This document shows positions 46,138 through 54,731 of a stretch of DNA of 64,000 nucleotides, piece after piece. The translations under genes were made by a program, and so were the position numbers. Position 1 is the stretch's first letter. Each line of letters opens with the position of its first letter. This DNA comes from Flavobacterium sp. NG2 (GTDB lineage Bacteria; Bacteroidota; Bacteroidia; Flavobacteriales; Flavobacteriaceae): assembly GCF_034119845.1 (NCBI RefSeq), contig NZ_CP139420.1:164001-228000 (forward strand). Reading direction: 5' to 3'. The notes beneath the pieces were generated by a model that saw nothing but the letters and a program-made list of their open reading frames with translations, was not told where the DNA came from and did not search any database.

Positions 46138-46228
46138 TTTTTTTAGACAAATGATTCAGTATGTTGGATTTACTATTTTAAACCCACCCTACTCTCATTT
46201 GAAATTGATAATTATAAAATACACTATT

Positions 46229-47857
46229 ATGTTAAAAGGATTTTTCAAAGTACCCAAAGCAACCAACGAACCTGTAAAAAGCTATCTTCCCAATTCCCCA
46301 GAAAAAGAAGCTGTTCTCGCTGCTTATGATAAAATGTGGAATTCTAAAATTGACGTACCTCTGTATATTGGAAGTGAAGAAATCAGAACTGGAAATACCA
46401 AAACAATAACAGCTCCACACGACCACCAACACCAAGTTGGAACTTATCACCTTGCTGAAAAATCACATATCGAAAAAGCCATTGCAAATGCACTAGAATC
46501 TAGAAAAGCATGGGCTGCTATGGCTTGGGAACAACGCGCCGCCATCTTTTTGAAAGCTGCAGAACTAATTGCAGGCCCTTATAGAGCCAGAATCAATGCC
46601 GCAACCATGATTGGGCAATCCAAAAACATTCACCAAGCAGAAATTGACGCCGCATGTGAACTTATTGACTTTTTACGTTTCAACGTTGAGTTTATGAGTC
46701 AAATTTACGCAGATCAACCGGCCTCTTCTTCTGATATGTGGAACCGCCTAGAATACAGACCCCTGGAAGGCTTTATCTATGCCATAACACCATTTAACTT
46801 TACAGCTATCGCTGCCAATCTACCAGCTAGTGCCTCTATGATGGGTAATGTTGTCGTTTGGAAACCAAGTGACAGCCAAGTTTTCTCTGCTCAAATCATT
46901 ATCGAAGTATTCAAAGAAGCAGGTATTCCTGATGGAGTTATCAATGTCGTTTTTGGTGATGCTTTGATGATTACTGATACCGTTTTGGCTAGCCGTGATT
47001 TTGCTGGACTGCATTTCACAGGATCTACTCACGTATTCAAAGATATTTGGTCAAAAATAGGAGCTAACATTCACCACTATAAAACTTACCCTCGAATCGT
47101 TGGAGAAACGGGCGGGAAAGATTTTATCATAGCACATTCAAGTGCTAACGCAAAGCAAGTTTCCACCGGAATAGTTCGTGGTGCTTTTGAGTTTCAAGGT
47201 CAAAAATGCTCAGCAGCTTCAAGAGCGTATGTCCCTAAAAGTTTATGGCCAACGATAAAAGAACAAATTATCACTGATGTAAAATCAATGAAAATAGGAT
47301 CTCCTCAAGATTTCAGTAACTTCATAACCGCTGTTATTCACGAAGGTTCTTTTGACAAACTAGCTAGTTTTATTGACCAAGCTAAAAAAGATACTGATGC
47401 GGAAATTATTATCGGCGGAAATTACGATAAATCTGTGGGGTACTTTATAGAACCTACAGTAATTGTTACTACCAATCCGCACTACTCTACAATGGAAACG
47501 GAATTATTTGGTCCAGTAATGACAATTTACGTTTACGAAGATGCTAAATGGGAAGAAACTCTTGAATTAGCAGACACCACCTCTGAATATGCCTTGACGG
47601 GAGCTATTTTTAGCCAAGACCGTTATGCTATTGAAGTCGCAACAGTTAAATTACAAAATGCTGCTGGTAACTTCTACATCAATGATAAACCAACAGGTGC
47701 CGTAGTAGGTCAACAACCTTTTGGAGGAGCAAGGGCTTCTGGAACAAACGACAAAGCTGGCTCTCCATTGAATTTATTGCGTTGGGTTTCACCAAGAACA
47801 ATCAAAGAAACTTTTGTTACTCCTGTTGATTACAGATATCCATTTTTGGGAGAATAA
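46229..47857 (+). CDS. pruA: L-glutamate gamma-semialdehyde dehydrogenase
   Basis: Oxidises glutamate semialdehyde (P5C) to glutamate with NAD in proline degradation. From the ATG at 46229 the protein has 542 residues and starts MLKGFFKVPKATNEPV, as I recall for flavobacterial PruA. Catalytic Glu293 (GETGGKDF) and Cys327 (FQGQKCSAASRAY) are present with the usual ALDH spacing. An in-frame ATG at 46151 would add 26 residues that do not look like the family. The gene ends at a 17-bp hairpin. Confidence 0.94.
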   Translation: MLKGFFKVPKATNEPVKSYLPNSPEKEAVLAAYDKMWNSKIDVPLYIGSEEIRTGNTKTITAPHDHQHQVGTYHLAEKSHIEKAIANALESRKAWAAMAWEQRAAIFLKAAELIAGPYRARINAATMIGQSKNIHQAEIDAACELIDFLRFNVEFMSQIYADQPASSSDMWNRLEYRPLEGFIYAITPFNFTAIAANLPASASMMGNVVVWKPSDSQVFSAQIIIEVFKEAGIPDGVINVVFGDALMITDTVLASRDFAGLHFTGSTHVFKDIWSKIGANIHHYKTYPRIVGETGGKDFIIAHSSANAKQVSTGIVRGAFEFQGQKCSAASRAYVPKSLWPTIKEQIITDVKSMKIGSPQDFSNFITAVIHEGSFDKLASFIDQAKKDTDAEIIIGGNYDKSVGYFIEPTVIVTTNPHYSTMETELFGPVMTIYVYEDAKWEETLELADTTSEYALTGAIFSQDRYAIEVATVKLQNAAGNFYINDKPTGAVVGQQPFGGARASGTNDKAGSPLNLLRWVSPRTIKETFVTPVDYRYPFLGE

Positions 47858-47867
47858 ATCACCCTGA

Positions 47868-47880
47868 CCCCCGAAGGGGG
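47868..47880. repeat. Small CCCCC-GAA-GGGGG hairpin
   Basis: Five C (47868-47872) face five G (47876-47880) around a GAA loop, directly after pruA and before its main hairpin. Role unknown. Confidence 0.4.
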
Positions 47881-47888
47881 AACTAAAA

Positions 47889-47930
47889 AAAGCCCACAAA
47901 ATTCAAATGAATGTGAATTTTGTGGGCTTT
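47889..47930. terminator. Hairpin terminator of pruA
   Basis: A 17-bp perfect stem (47889-47905 with 47914-47930) with an 8-base loop. The T tail is weak on the plus strand, while the stem base is A/T-rich on both strands. It separates pruA from convergent rsmG. A second 10-bp hairpin (48009-48018 with 48028-48037) lies nearer rsmG. Confidence 0.7.
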
Positions 47931-48049
47931 CTATCTTTATTGAATTTAAAAAAACTTAATTCAACAAATGGACTAAACTTTCTATCAGTATATTAACTGT
48001 GTTTCCACTTTAAGCGTTAAGCTTTTAAACGCTTAAACAATTAACCTTT

Positions 48050-48679
48050 TTAAACCACAAACTTCAATGGCAAGTGCACCACTTTCTTGGTCTCAAAAAA
48101 TTCATCCTCAAATATAGTAGCCAAATCGTATTGCGTTGCTTTCGGAAAGTCCTTTAATTCTTCGGTTAGGTCACCACCTTTCAAGTACAAAATTCCATTT
48201 TTCAATTCGTGCTTATGTTGTTTTTTAATTTTGGTTTTTACCCAAGAAACAAAATCAGGCATATTTGTCACGGCACGACTAACAATAAAATCAAAATCTC
48301 CTTTGACATTCTCAGCTCTAATTTGCTCTGCTTTTACATTTTTCAATTCCAAAGCATCTGCAACACCTTGAACGACTTTTATTTTCTTAGCAATCACATC
48401 AATCAAATAAAAACGAGTTTCTGGAAATAAAATCGCTAACGGTATCCCCGGGAATCCACCACCTGTACCTACATCTAGGACATAACTCCCTGGTTCAAAC
48501 TTCATTATTTTGGCTATTCCTAAGGAATGCAAAACATGTTTTGTATATAAAGAATCAATATCTTTTCTAGAGATTACATTAATTTTTTCGTTCCAATCGT
48601 GGTATAAAAAATCCAGCTTTGCGAATTGCTCTTTTTGAATTTCGCTTAAATCTGGAAAATACTTCAATATCTCGTCCAT
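48050..48679 (-). CDS. rsmG: 16S rRNA (guanine527-N7)-methyltransferase
   Basis: RsmG/GidB modifies G527 in the 530 loop of 16S rRNA. The 209-residue protein shows the GidB pattern: NVISRKDIDSLYTKHVLHSL, the SAM loop VLDVGTGGGFPGIPLAILFP and the DFIVSRAVTNM segment. Length is normal. A -7 box is 15 bases upstream; the divergent desaturase gene shares the upstream region. Confidence 0.95.
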   Translation of the reverse strand: MDEILKYFPDLSEIQKEQFAKLDFLYHDWNEKINVISRKDIDSLYTKHVLHSLGIAKIMKFEPGSYVLDVGTGGGFPGIPLAILFPETRFYLIDVIAKKIKVVQGVADALELKNVKAEQIRAENVKGDFDFIVSRAVTNMPDFVSWVKTKIKKQHKHELKNGILYLKGGDLTEELKDFPKATQYDLATIFEDEFFETKKVVHLPLKFVV

Positions 48680-48694
48680 TATCTAATTTTTTAA

Positions 48695-48702
48695 CAAAAG
48701 TA
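48695..48702 (-). promoter_or_regulatory. -7 promoter box of rsmG
   Basis: The minus strand reads TACTTTTG, exact TAnnTTTG match, 15 bases from the rsmG start. Confidence 0.55.
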
Positions 48703-48729
48703 CTATTTTTAACTTTGAAATATTTAACT

Positions 48730-48744
48730 CAATTTTGCAAATTG
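48730..48744. promoter_or_regulatory. Candidate operator palindrome upstream of the desaturase gene
   Basis: CAATTT-TGC-AAATTG is a perfect palindrome with a 3-base centre, 15 bases upstream of the desaturase -7 box and between the two divergent promoters. Regulator unknown. Confidence 0.3.
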
Positions 48745-48759
48745 AAAATTTATAATAAT

Positions 48760-48767
48760 TACCTTTG
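48760..48767 (+). promoter_or_regulatory. -7 promoter box of the fatty acid desaturase gene
   Basis: TACCTTTG, exact TAnnTTTG match, 25 bases upstream of the ATG at 48793; this spacing supports that start. Confidence 0.55.
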
Positions 48768-48792
48768 TAGATTATTAGAACCTAAACTATTT

Positions 48793-49890
48793 ATGATTTC
48801 GAATGCGCCGACTTTTCCACGACATGATGCTTTAAAATTTTTTAAAATTTTAAACGCAAGGGTCAATGAATATTTTAAGGAAAACAACATTAAAAAAACG
48901 GGAAACTGGAAACTGTACATCAAAACAGCTATTATGTTTTCACTACTATTCGTCCCCTATTTTGTCCTTTTATTAATCCCTACAATGCCTTTTTGGCTAC
49001 ATCTTATCCTCAGCTTCGTAATGGGCGTAGGAATGGCTGGTGTAGGAATGAATGTTATGCACGACGGAAATCACGGCTCCTACTCCACTAAACCTTGGGT
49101 AAACAAAATCATGGGAGGAAGTATCTATATATTAGCTGGAAACGTCTATAACTGGCAAGTACAACACAACGTATTACACCATACTTACACAAACATTCCT
49201 GGACACGATGAAGACTTAGATGCGGGACGAATCATCCGTTTTACCAAACATGCAAAATGGTACAGTTTTCATAGATTTCAACAGTATTATGCTTTGTTAG
49301 CATACGGCCTTTTAACAATCAACTGGTGCCTGACTACTGATTTTAAGCAAATGGGAGTCTATCTTAAAAGAAAATTATATTATGGAACACAACCTAATCC
49401 TAAAAATTTATGGACAGGTCTAGTTATTTCTAAAATTATTTATTTCTCTTTTTGGCTAATCGTTCCTATTATAGTTTTAAGTTGGTGGAAAGTATTAATT
49501 GGCTTTTTCATCATGCATTACACTGCGGGATTAATTCTAAGTATCATTTTCCAATTGGCTCATGTGGTTGAAGAAACCGAAAACCCAACACCAAATGAAT
49601 TGAATGAAATGGATAATACTTGGGCCATTCACCAACTATACACCACTACTAATTTCGCACCCAAAAACTGGTTGCTAAATTATTATACAGGAGGATTAAA
49701 CCACCAAATCGAACACCATTTATACCCACACATCAGCCACATCCATTACGGAAAAATCGCTGAATTTGTAAAACAGACAGCAAAAGAATGCAACCTTCCT
49801 TATTTTGAATACAAAACCATGCGAAGTGCTGTAATTGCTCACATTAAACACTTAAAAGATTTAGGAATAAAGCCCGAAATAGCACAATAA
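48793..49890 (+). CDS. Membrane fatty acid desaturase (acyl-CoA/acyl-lipid type)
   Basis: Integral-membrane di-iron desaturase introducing a double bond into fatty acyl chains. From the ATG at 48793 it has 365 residues with the three histidine boxes HDGNH (90-94), HNVLHH (125-130) and QIEHH (305-309). The Gln in the third box is typical of front-end or delta-5/6-like and linoleoyl-CoA desaturase relatives, and there are paired hydrophobic segments. A longer frame to 48619 overlaps rsmG and its promoter and is rejected. Regiospecificity is unknown. Confidence 0.92.
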   Translation: MISNAPTFPRHDALKFFKILNARVNEYFKENNIKKTGNWKLYIKTAIMFSLLFVPYFVLLLIPTMPFWLHLILSFVMGVGMAGVGMNVMHDGNHGSYSTKPWVNKIMGGSIYILAGNVYNWQVQHNVLHHTYTNIPGHDEDLDAGRIIRFTKHAKWYSFHRFQQYYALLAYGLLTINWCLTTDFKQMGVYLKRKLYYGTQPNPKNLWTGLVISKIIYFSFWLIVPIIVLSWWKVLIGFFIMHYTAGLILSIIFQLAHVVEETENPTPNELNEMDNTWAIHQLYTTTNFAPKNWLLNYYTGGLNHQIEHHLYPHISHIHYGKIAEFVKQTAKECNLPYFEYKTMRSAVIAHIKHLKDLGIKPEIAQ

Positions 49891-49949
49891 ATAACAAAAA
49901 AATCATTAACCGCTTTGATTGAAAACCAAAGCCTTTTAAAACTATTTTA

Positions 49950-51137
49950 ATGAACCCACTTTCAGACAGGATTAACAATCTAGCAACATCACAAACATTA
50001 GCCATGGCTGCTTTGGCTAGAGAATTAAAAGCACAAGGAAAAGACATCATCAGTTTAAGTTTAGGAGAGCCTGACTTTAATACGCCTGACTTCATCAAAG
50101 AAGCTGCAAAACAAGCAATCGATGATAACTACAGCACCTATTCTCCAGTGGATGGATACGGTGATTTAAAAGAAGCTATCTGCAGAAAATTTAAAAGAGA
50201 CAACGACTTAGATTACAAACCATCACAAATCGTAGTTTCAACAGGAGCAAAACAATCTTTATACAACATTGCCCAAGTAATGTTAAACGATGGTGACGAA
50301 GTAATTCTTCCTGCTCCATACTGGGTTTCGTATTTCGAAATCGTAAAATTATCAGGTGGAGTTCCTGTAGAAGTGCCTACTTCTATCGAAACAGATTTCA
50401 AAATCACACCAGCTCAACTTGAAGCCGCTATCACACCAAAAACAAAAATGATGTGGTTCTCTTCTCCATGTAATCCTTCAGGTTCTGTATACAGCCGTGA
50501 AGAATTAACGGCATTAGCTGAAGTTTTAGCTAAACACCCAAATATCTACGTAGTAGCTGACGAAATCTACGAGCACATCAATTTCTCTGGAACTTTTTGC
50601 AGTATTGCATCTGTACCAGGAATGTTCGACAAAACCATCACCGTAAACGGAGTTGCTAAAGCTTTCGCCATGACAGGATACCGTATTGGATACATCGGAG
50701 CACCTGAATTTATCGCTAAGGCGTGTACTAAAATTCAAGGTCAAGTAACCTCAGGAGCTAATTCTATCGCTCAACGCGCTACTATTACTGCTGTAGATGC
50801 TGATCCATCAGTATTAAACCATATGGTACAAGCTTTCCATTCTCGTAGAGATTTAGTAGTTGGACTATTAAAAGAAATCCCAGGAATCAAAATCAACGTT
50901 CCAGAAGGTGCTTTCTACGTATTCCCAGACGTTTCTTCTTTCTTCGGAAAAACATTAAAAGGAACTGAAATCAAAGATGCAATGGATTTATCAATGTACC
51001 TTTTGGCCGAAGCTAATGTAGCAACAGTAACAGGAGATGCCTTTGGAAACCCAGATTGTATCCGTTTCTCTTATGCAACTAGCGATGATATTTTAAAAGA
51101 AGCTTTAAAAAGAATCAAAGACGCTTTGGCAGGATAG
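49950..51137 (+). CDS. Class I/II pyridoxal phosphate aminotransferase (aspartate aminotransferase type)
   Basis: A 395-residue fold-type I aminotransferase, probably aspartate aminotransferase of subgroup I-gamma. It has the start RINNLATSQTLAMAALARELKAQGKDIISLSLGEPDF, WFSSPCNPSGSVY with the active-site Asn, VADEIYEHINF, the PLP lysine in VAKAFAMTGYRIGY (Lys237) and the substrate-binding Arg near IRFSYA. It follows the desaturase gene after 59 bases and has a strong terminator. Confidence 0.92.
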   Translation: MNPLSDRINNLATSQTLAMAALARELKAQGKDIISLSLGEPDFNTPDFIKEAAKQAIDDNYSTYSPVDGYGDLKEAICRKFKRDNDLDYKPSQIVVSTGAKQSLYNIAQVMLNDGDEVILPAPYWVSYFEIVKLSGGVPVEVPTSIETDFKITPAQLEAAITPKTKMMWFSSPCNPSGSVYSREELTALAEVLAKHPNIYVVADEIYEHINFSGTFCSIASVPGMFDKTITVNGVAKAFAMTGYRIGYIGAPEFIAKACTKIQGQVTSGANSIAQRATITAVDADPSVLNHMVQAFHSRRDLVVGLLKEIPGIKINVPEGAFYVFPDVSSFFGKTLKGTEIKDAMDLSMYLLAEANVATVTGDAFGNPDCIRFSYATSDDILKEALKRIKDALAG

Positions 51138-51162
51138 TCAATATCGCTTTTTCAATACAATT

Positions 51163-51192
51163 TGCCTCAAGGAAACTTGGGGCATTTTTTTT
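51163..51192 (+). terminator. Rho-independent terminator of the aminotransferase gene
   Basis: TGCCTCAAG (51163-51171) pairs with CTTGGGGCA (51176-51184, one T-G pair) around a GAAA tetraloop, followed by eight T. Confidence 0.88.
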
Positions 51193-51220
51193 GGCGTGAC
51201 CCGTCGAAAAAACGGGTCGG

Positions 51221-51287
51221 GCTATTCGTTACAATCTTGTGTCGGGATAAATCCCCCGCCACAAGGATTTTCACTACTATCCCTCAC
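51221..51287 (-). repeat. Structured repeat element B1 (short hairpin insert)
   Basis: On the minus strand the left box is 51287-51263 (ends GAAAATCCTT) and the right box is 51238-51221 (AAGATTGTAACGAATAGC). The 24-base insert is self-complementary (GTGGCGGG...CCCGACAC). Immediately beyond the right box lies a separate 7-bp hairpin, GACCCGT/ACGGGTC (51198-51218). It has the same boxes as 23361, 32548 and 63173, and lies between convergent genes. Confidence 0.72.
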
Positions 51288-51361
51288 GCAAACCCACGTT
51301 CGAAATCATAATCACTCTCCACCCGTAAAGAATTCCCTTCTCATTCATGAGCATCAACCAT

Positions 51362-51670
51362 CTAAAGCCAAATCTGCTCCTCTTGGCAACGATCCAAAAT
51401 ATAGCTTTTTAGATTTGAAATCGTCTCTTTATATTGCGGTGCTTCAAATCCAAAACGCTCGTGCTCCATTTGTTCTTTTTCGATGGCATTACAACCTTTT
51501 ATTACTTCCTTAAGCATATCGAGCATCGCTAATTCTTTATTATTGGTTTTCTGAAATTTAAATTCTACCAGTTCATCTTGTAATTCCTCACAATAACTCA
51601 CAAGTTCAAGCACCTCTTTTTCTTCCAGAAGAGAGGGATTACTCTTAAAAATTTCTCGAATAGATTTCAT
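51362..51670 (-). CDS. Small hypothetical protein
   Basis: I do not recognise a family. From the ATG at 51670 the product has 102 residues; a TTG three codons further upstream is less likely. It is helical, acidic and soluble (IREIFKSNPSLLEEKEVLELVSYCEELQDELVEF), with no signal or membrane segment and a possible coiled coil. It stands alone beyond structured element B1. The 245 bases upstream (51680-51924) hold no recognisable gene or clear promoter box. Confidence 0.65.
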   Translation of the reverse strand: MKSIREIFKSNPSLLEEKEVLELVSYCEELQDELVEFKFQKTNNKELAMLDMLKEVIKGCNAIEKEQMEHERFGFEAPQYKETISNLKSYILDRCQEEQIWL

Positions 51671-51924
51671 AACAATCAACTTTAACGTAATAATATATTT
51701 AAATAATAATCATACCATCATATAAAGATATAGAAAACACCATATAAAATTTACCAACAGCAATATCTAACAGTGCGTTTTTTCTGTTACATACAACAAT
51801 CTCCCAAAAAAACTCCCTTCAAATTAGAAAACTTGAATTATTTATAAGAACTTTGCAAACTTTTTTAAGTGAAAACTTAAAAAGCTAAAGTTTTAGAAAT
51901 TAACAAATTACCATCCCTAAACAG

Positions 51925-53799
51925 ATGAAGAAGAAAATAGAGATACTAGCTCCTGCCAAAGATTTAATTCATGGAATGGCAGCCATCAACGCAGGTGCCG
52001 ATGCGGTTTATGTAGGTGCACCCAAATTTGGAGCTCGTTCCAATGCTACCAATTCTATCGAAGATGTAGCGGCTTTGGTCAAATATGCCCATTTATTTCA
52101 CGCCCAAGTTTTTGTGGTAATCAACACCATTCTGTACGATAACGAACTCGAAACTTGCCGTCAAATGATTTGGCAACTCTATGAAATTGGGGTTGACGCC
52201 TTAATCGTTCAGGATATGGCGGTAATGGAAATGGACTTACCTCCTATCGTCCTACATGCCAGTACTCAGGCCAACAACCGAGACCCTCACAAAATAAAAT
52301 TCCTTAAAGATGCTGGAATGAAACGTGTGGTTTTAGCACGTGAATTAAACCTTCATCAAATAAAAGAAATTGCAGATACTGCTGATGTAGAACTTGAATT
52401 TTTTGTAACTGGTGCCTTATGCGTTTCTTTTAGTGGAAACTGTTATATGAGTGTGGCTAATGGAGAACGTTCTGCAAATCGCGGTTCTTGTGCGCAAAAC
52501 TGTCGTTTGCCTTACAATTTAATTGATGGTAATGGCGATACTTTAATCAAAAACTCACATTTACTTTCGATAAAGGATTTAGACGTTTCAGACCAACTTC
52601 CAAGTTTGATTGAAGCCGGAGTTTGCTCTTTCAAAATTGAAGGTAGATTGAAAGATGTTGTCTATGTAAAAAATAATGTTTCTTACTTACGTCAAAAGTT
52701 AGATGCTTTCCTAGAAAATGAAGGAAGTTCTAAATATGCCAAAGCTTCTTCGGGTAAATGTACTTATACTTTTGATTCGGCTTTGAACAAAAGTTTTAAC
52801 CGCGGTTATACCGATTATTTTGTGAACGAAAGACACCAATCTATCGGTTCATGGGAAAGTCCAAAATCCAAAGGACAATACATTGGAAAACTAATCAAGA
52901 CAACCGCTAACGCCTACGAAATTGAAAACGGTCACTTATTAAATAATGGTGATGGACTTTGCTACATCAATGAAAATAATGAAGCCGAAGGAATCTATGT
53001 CAACAAAGCCGAAAACGGACTGGTTTATCCAAATGTACTCAAAGAAATAAAGCCTGACACCTTTATTTATCGTAACAATGACGCCGCTTTTATCAAAATA
53101 GTGGAACGTGAAGACAGTGCGGTACGAAAAATAAGCACTAGCTTATTATTGACGGAAAACGAAAATGGTTTTGAATTGATTGCTACAGATGAAGATGGTT
53201 ATGTAAGTACAGTTACATTGGTTCACCCAAAAGAAGGTACTAAAAACAACGAATCTATCGAGGACAATTTCAAAACTAATCTTGCTAAAACAGGATTCAC
53301 TCCTTATAGCGCTGACGAAATCAACATCATGTTCTCGGAAAACTGGTTTTTACCGATTTCTAAAATCAACGAAATGCGTAGAACGGTTTACGAACAATTA
53401 TCTGAAATACGCTTGGCTAATTACAAACGTGAAGAGCATCAATTAGTAAAAACATCGCATCCTTATCCGGAAACCAAATTGGATTTCATGTACAACGTTT
53501 CGAACAAAATGGCTCGTAAATTCTACGAACGCCACGGTGTTACAGAAATCGAAAAAGCATTCGAATTGCAATGGGATCCAGGAAAATCTCGTGTGATGAC
53601 GACCAAATATTGCATCAAATACGAATTAGAAAGATGCCCAAAATACCATCGTGAAAACATGGACAAAAAAGTCAAGGAACCCTTAGTCCTAAAACAAGGA
53701 GAATTAGAATACAAACTCAAATTCAACTGTAAACCTTGTGAAATGGAAATTTGGGAAAAAGATGCCGAATTTGAAATTGAAGAAGATCATTTTCATTAA
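51925..53799 (+). CDS. U32-family peptidase-like protein (RlhA/TrhP type)
   Basis: A 624-residue U32 family protein with the N-terminal TIM-barrel start MKKKIEILAPAKDLIHGMAAINAGADAVYVG. It then has the signature ELEFFVTGALCVSFSGNCYMS, with cysteine-rich SANRGSCAQNCRLPY, and the C-terminal extension. In E. coli the relatives RlhA and TrhP/YegQ act in hydroxylation of 23S rRNA C2501 and of tRNA U34, so an RNA-modification role is likelier than collagen degradation. An IS982-type element is inserted directly behind its stop codon, leaving the frame intact. Confidence 0.88.
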   Translation: MKKKIEILAPAKDLIHGMAAINAGADAVYVGAPKFGARSNATNSIEDVAALVKYAHLFHAQVFVVINTILYDNELETCRQMIWQLYEIGVDALIVQDMAVMEMDLPPIVLHASTQANNRDPHKIKFLKDAGMKRVVLARELNLHQIKEIADTADVELEFFVTGALCVSFSGNCYMSVANGERSANRGSCAQNCRLPYNLIDGNGDTLIKNSHLLSIKDLDVSDQLPSLIEAGVCSFKIEGRLKDVVYVKNNVSYLRQKLDAFLENEGSSKYAKASSGKCTYTFDSALNKSFNRGYTDYFVNERHQSIGSWESPKSKGQYIGKLIKTTANAYEIENGHLLNNGDGLCYINENNEAEGIYVNKAENGLVYPNVLKEIKPDTFIYRNNDAAFIKIVEREDSAVRKISTSLLLTENENGFELIATDEDGYVSTVTLVHPKEGTKNNESIEDNFKTNLAKTGFTPYSADEINIMFSENWFLPISKINEMRRTVYEQLSEIRLANYKREEHQLVKTSHPYPETKLDFMYNVSNKMARKFYERHGVTEIEKAFELQWDPGKSRVMTTKYCIKYELERCPKYHRENMDKKVKEPLVLKQGELEYKLKFNCKPCEMEIWEKDAEFEIEEDHFH

Positions 53800-53805
53800 T
53801 TAATT
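53798..53805. repeat. Left 8-bp target-site duplication of the IS982-type element
   Basis: AATTAATT, also found at 54721-54728 on the other side. It begins with the last two bases of the U32 stop codon. Because it is palindromic, the exact element boundary could shift by a few bases. Confidence 0.7.
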
Positions 53806-53812
53806 CAAGTTG

Positions 53813-54643
53813 CTAGTTAATAGCCTTATTTAATTGTAGTCCAAAGACAAATAGTGTTAGTTTTATTAAAAAACCTTCTAATGTAACAGCATGAATTGTT
53901 CTTGGAAACATTTTCTTTATATCACTTATTGTTGTTTCTACTCTTTTCCTCATCTTGAGTTTTTCGTTTTTTTGTTCTAGCGTATCAATTCTTTTAGCAT
54001 TTGACTTACGTTGAATTTTTAATAAGATGCATTTTTTATTTAATGCAATGTCTTCTAGTCCGTAATCTGTATAGGCACTATCACCATATAATGAAGCTTC
54101 TACATGTAATTTATCAATCATTTTCCCTAAAGCTTTTGCATCGCCAGTTTTTCCTGGCGTGAAATGAAAAGCTATTGGAATCCCATCCTTTGTGGTGAGT
54201 AATTGTACTTTTACTCCATAAAAATAACTTCGCATACTGGCAGTATAGCCTCTCCATTTATTACCTGAAACAATCTTACAATTTGTAATCCTCATATTGT
54301 TGCAAACTGAAACAGGAAAAGAATCAATGATATAATGCATTTCACAACAGAAATCTTTAAAATAAGAACTTACTATCTCAAATAACTCGTATAAAAGTTT
54401 TCCAACTTTATGTAAACGTCTATTGAATCTACTCTTATCAAGCATATTAGGGATGAATCCATATTGTTTCATAAATTTTATAGCAGAGCAATGATTACCA
54501 TAAAAACTCGTTGAAGAAACTATTGCAGTCAAGATAATTTCGCTATCACTAACTTGTCTTCTTACATCTTCAACATGTTGAATTCCTTGTAAAATATCAT
54601 CTATTAAACAAAAAATTGATATAATTTTGTCTTTACAAAGCAT
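53813..54643 (-). CDS. IS982-family transposase
   Basis: A 276-residue DDE transposase. Candidate catalytic residues are Asp in HYIIDSFPVSVCNN, Asp in SLYGDSAYTDYG and Glu in KRVETTISDIKKMFPRTIHA, the IS982 pattern. A full -7 box TAAATTTG lies on the minus strand at 54669-54676, 25 bases upstream. The stop codon TAG falls inside the terminal inverted repeat. The gene is intact and probably still functional. Confidence 0.9.
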   Translation of the reverse strand: MLCKDKIISIFCLIDDILQGIQHVEDVRRQVSDSEIILTAIVSSTSFYGNHCSAIKFMKQYGFIPNMLDKSRFNRRLHKVGKLLYELFEIVSSYFKDFCCEMHYIIDSFPVSVCNNMRITNCKIVSGNKWRGYTASMRSYFYGVKVQLLTTKDGIPIAFHFTPGKTGDAKALGKMIDKLHVEASLYGDSAYTDYGLEDIALNKKCILLKIQRKSNAKRIDTLEQKNEKLKMRKRVETTISDIKKMFPRTIHAVTLEGFLIKLTLFVFGLQLNKAIN

Positions 54644-54668
54644 TGGGGAGGTTTATTGGTTCGCAAAA

Positions 54669-54676
54669 CAAATTTA
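54669..54676 (-). promoter_or_regulatory. -7 promoter box of the transposase gene
   Basis: The minus strand reads TAAATTTG inside the insertion sequence, 25 bases from the transposase start. Confidence 0.5.
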
Positions 54677-54731
54677 CTTAACCTCTGCTTTGTTTTTATA
54701 CTACAGCAACTAGCAACTTGAATTAATTAAG

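Larger units (their letters stand above)
53806..54720 (-). mobile_element. IS982-family insertion sequence (about 915 bp)
   Basis: Terminal inverted repeats of 13 bp (53806-53818 and 54708-54720, CAAGTTGCTAGTT) bound a single transposase gene. An 8-bp direct repeat AATTAATT flanks it. Length and layout fit the IS982 family. The element looks complete, as the transposase has no stop codon or frameshift. It sits between the U32 gene and a degenerate iteron repeat. Confidence 0.85.

Noticed and set aside
48619..48792. Longer in-frame start for the desaturase
   Set aside because: It would overlap the rsmG coding start on the other strand and lie upstream of the promoter box at 48760; the ATG at 48793 gives the expected length.
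51196..51513. Plus-strand open frame of about 105 codons
   Set aside because: It spans structured element B1 and lies antisense to the small gene at 51362-51670; composition is unlike the neighbours, so it is probably a chance frame.
51925..53799. Annotating the U32 protein as a collagenase
   Set aside because: Best-studied close relatives of this length and cysteine pattern act in RNA hydroxylation; nothing in the sequence or context points to collagen.
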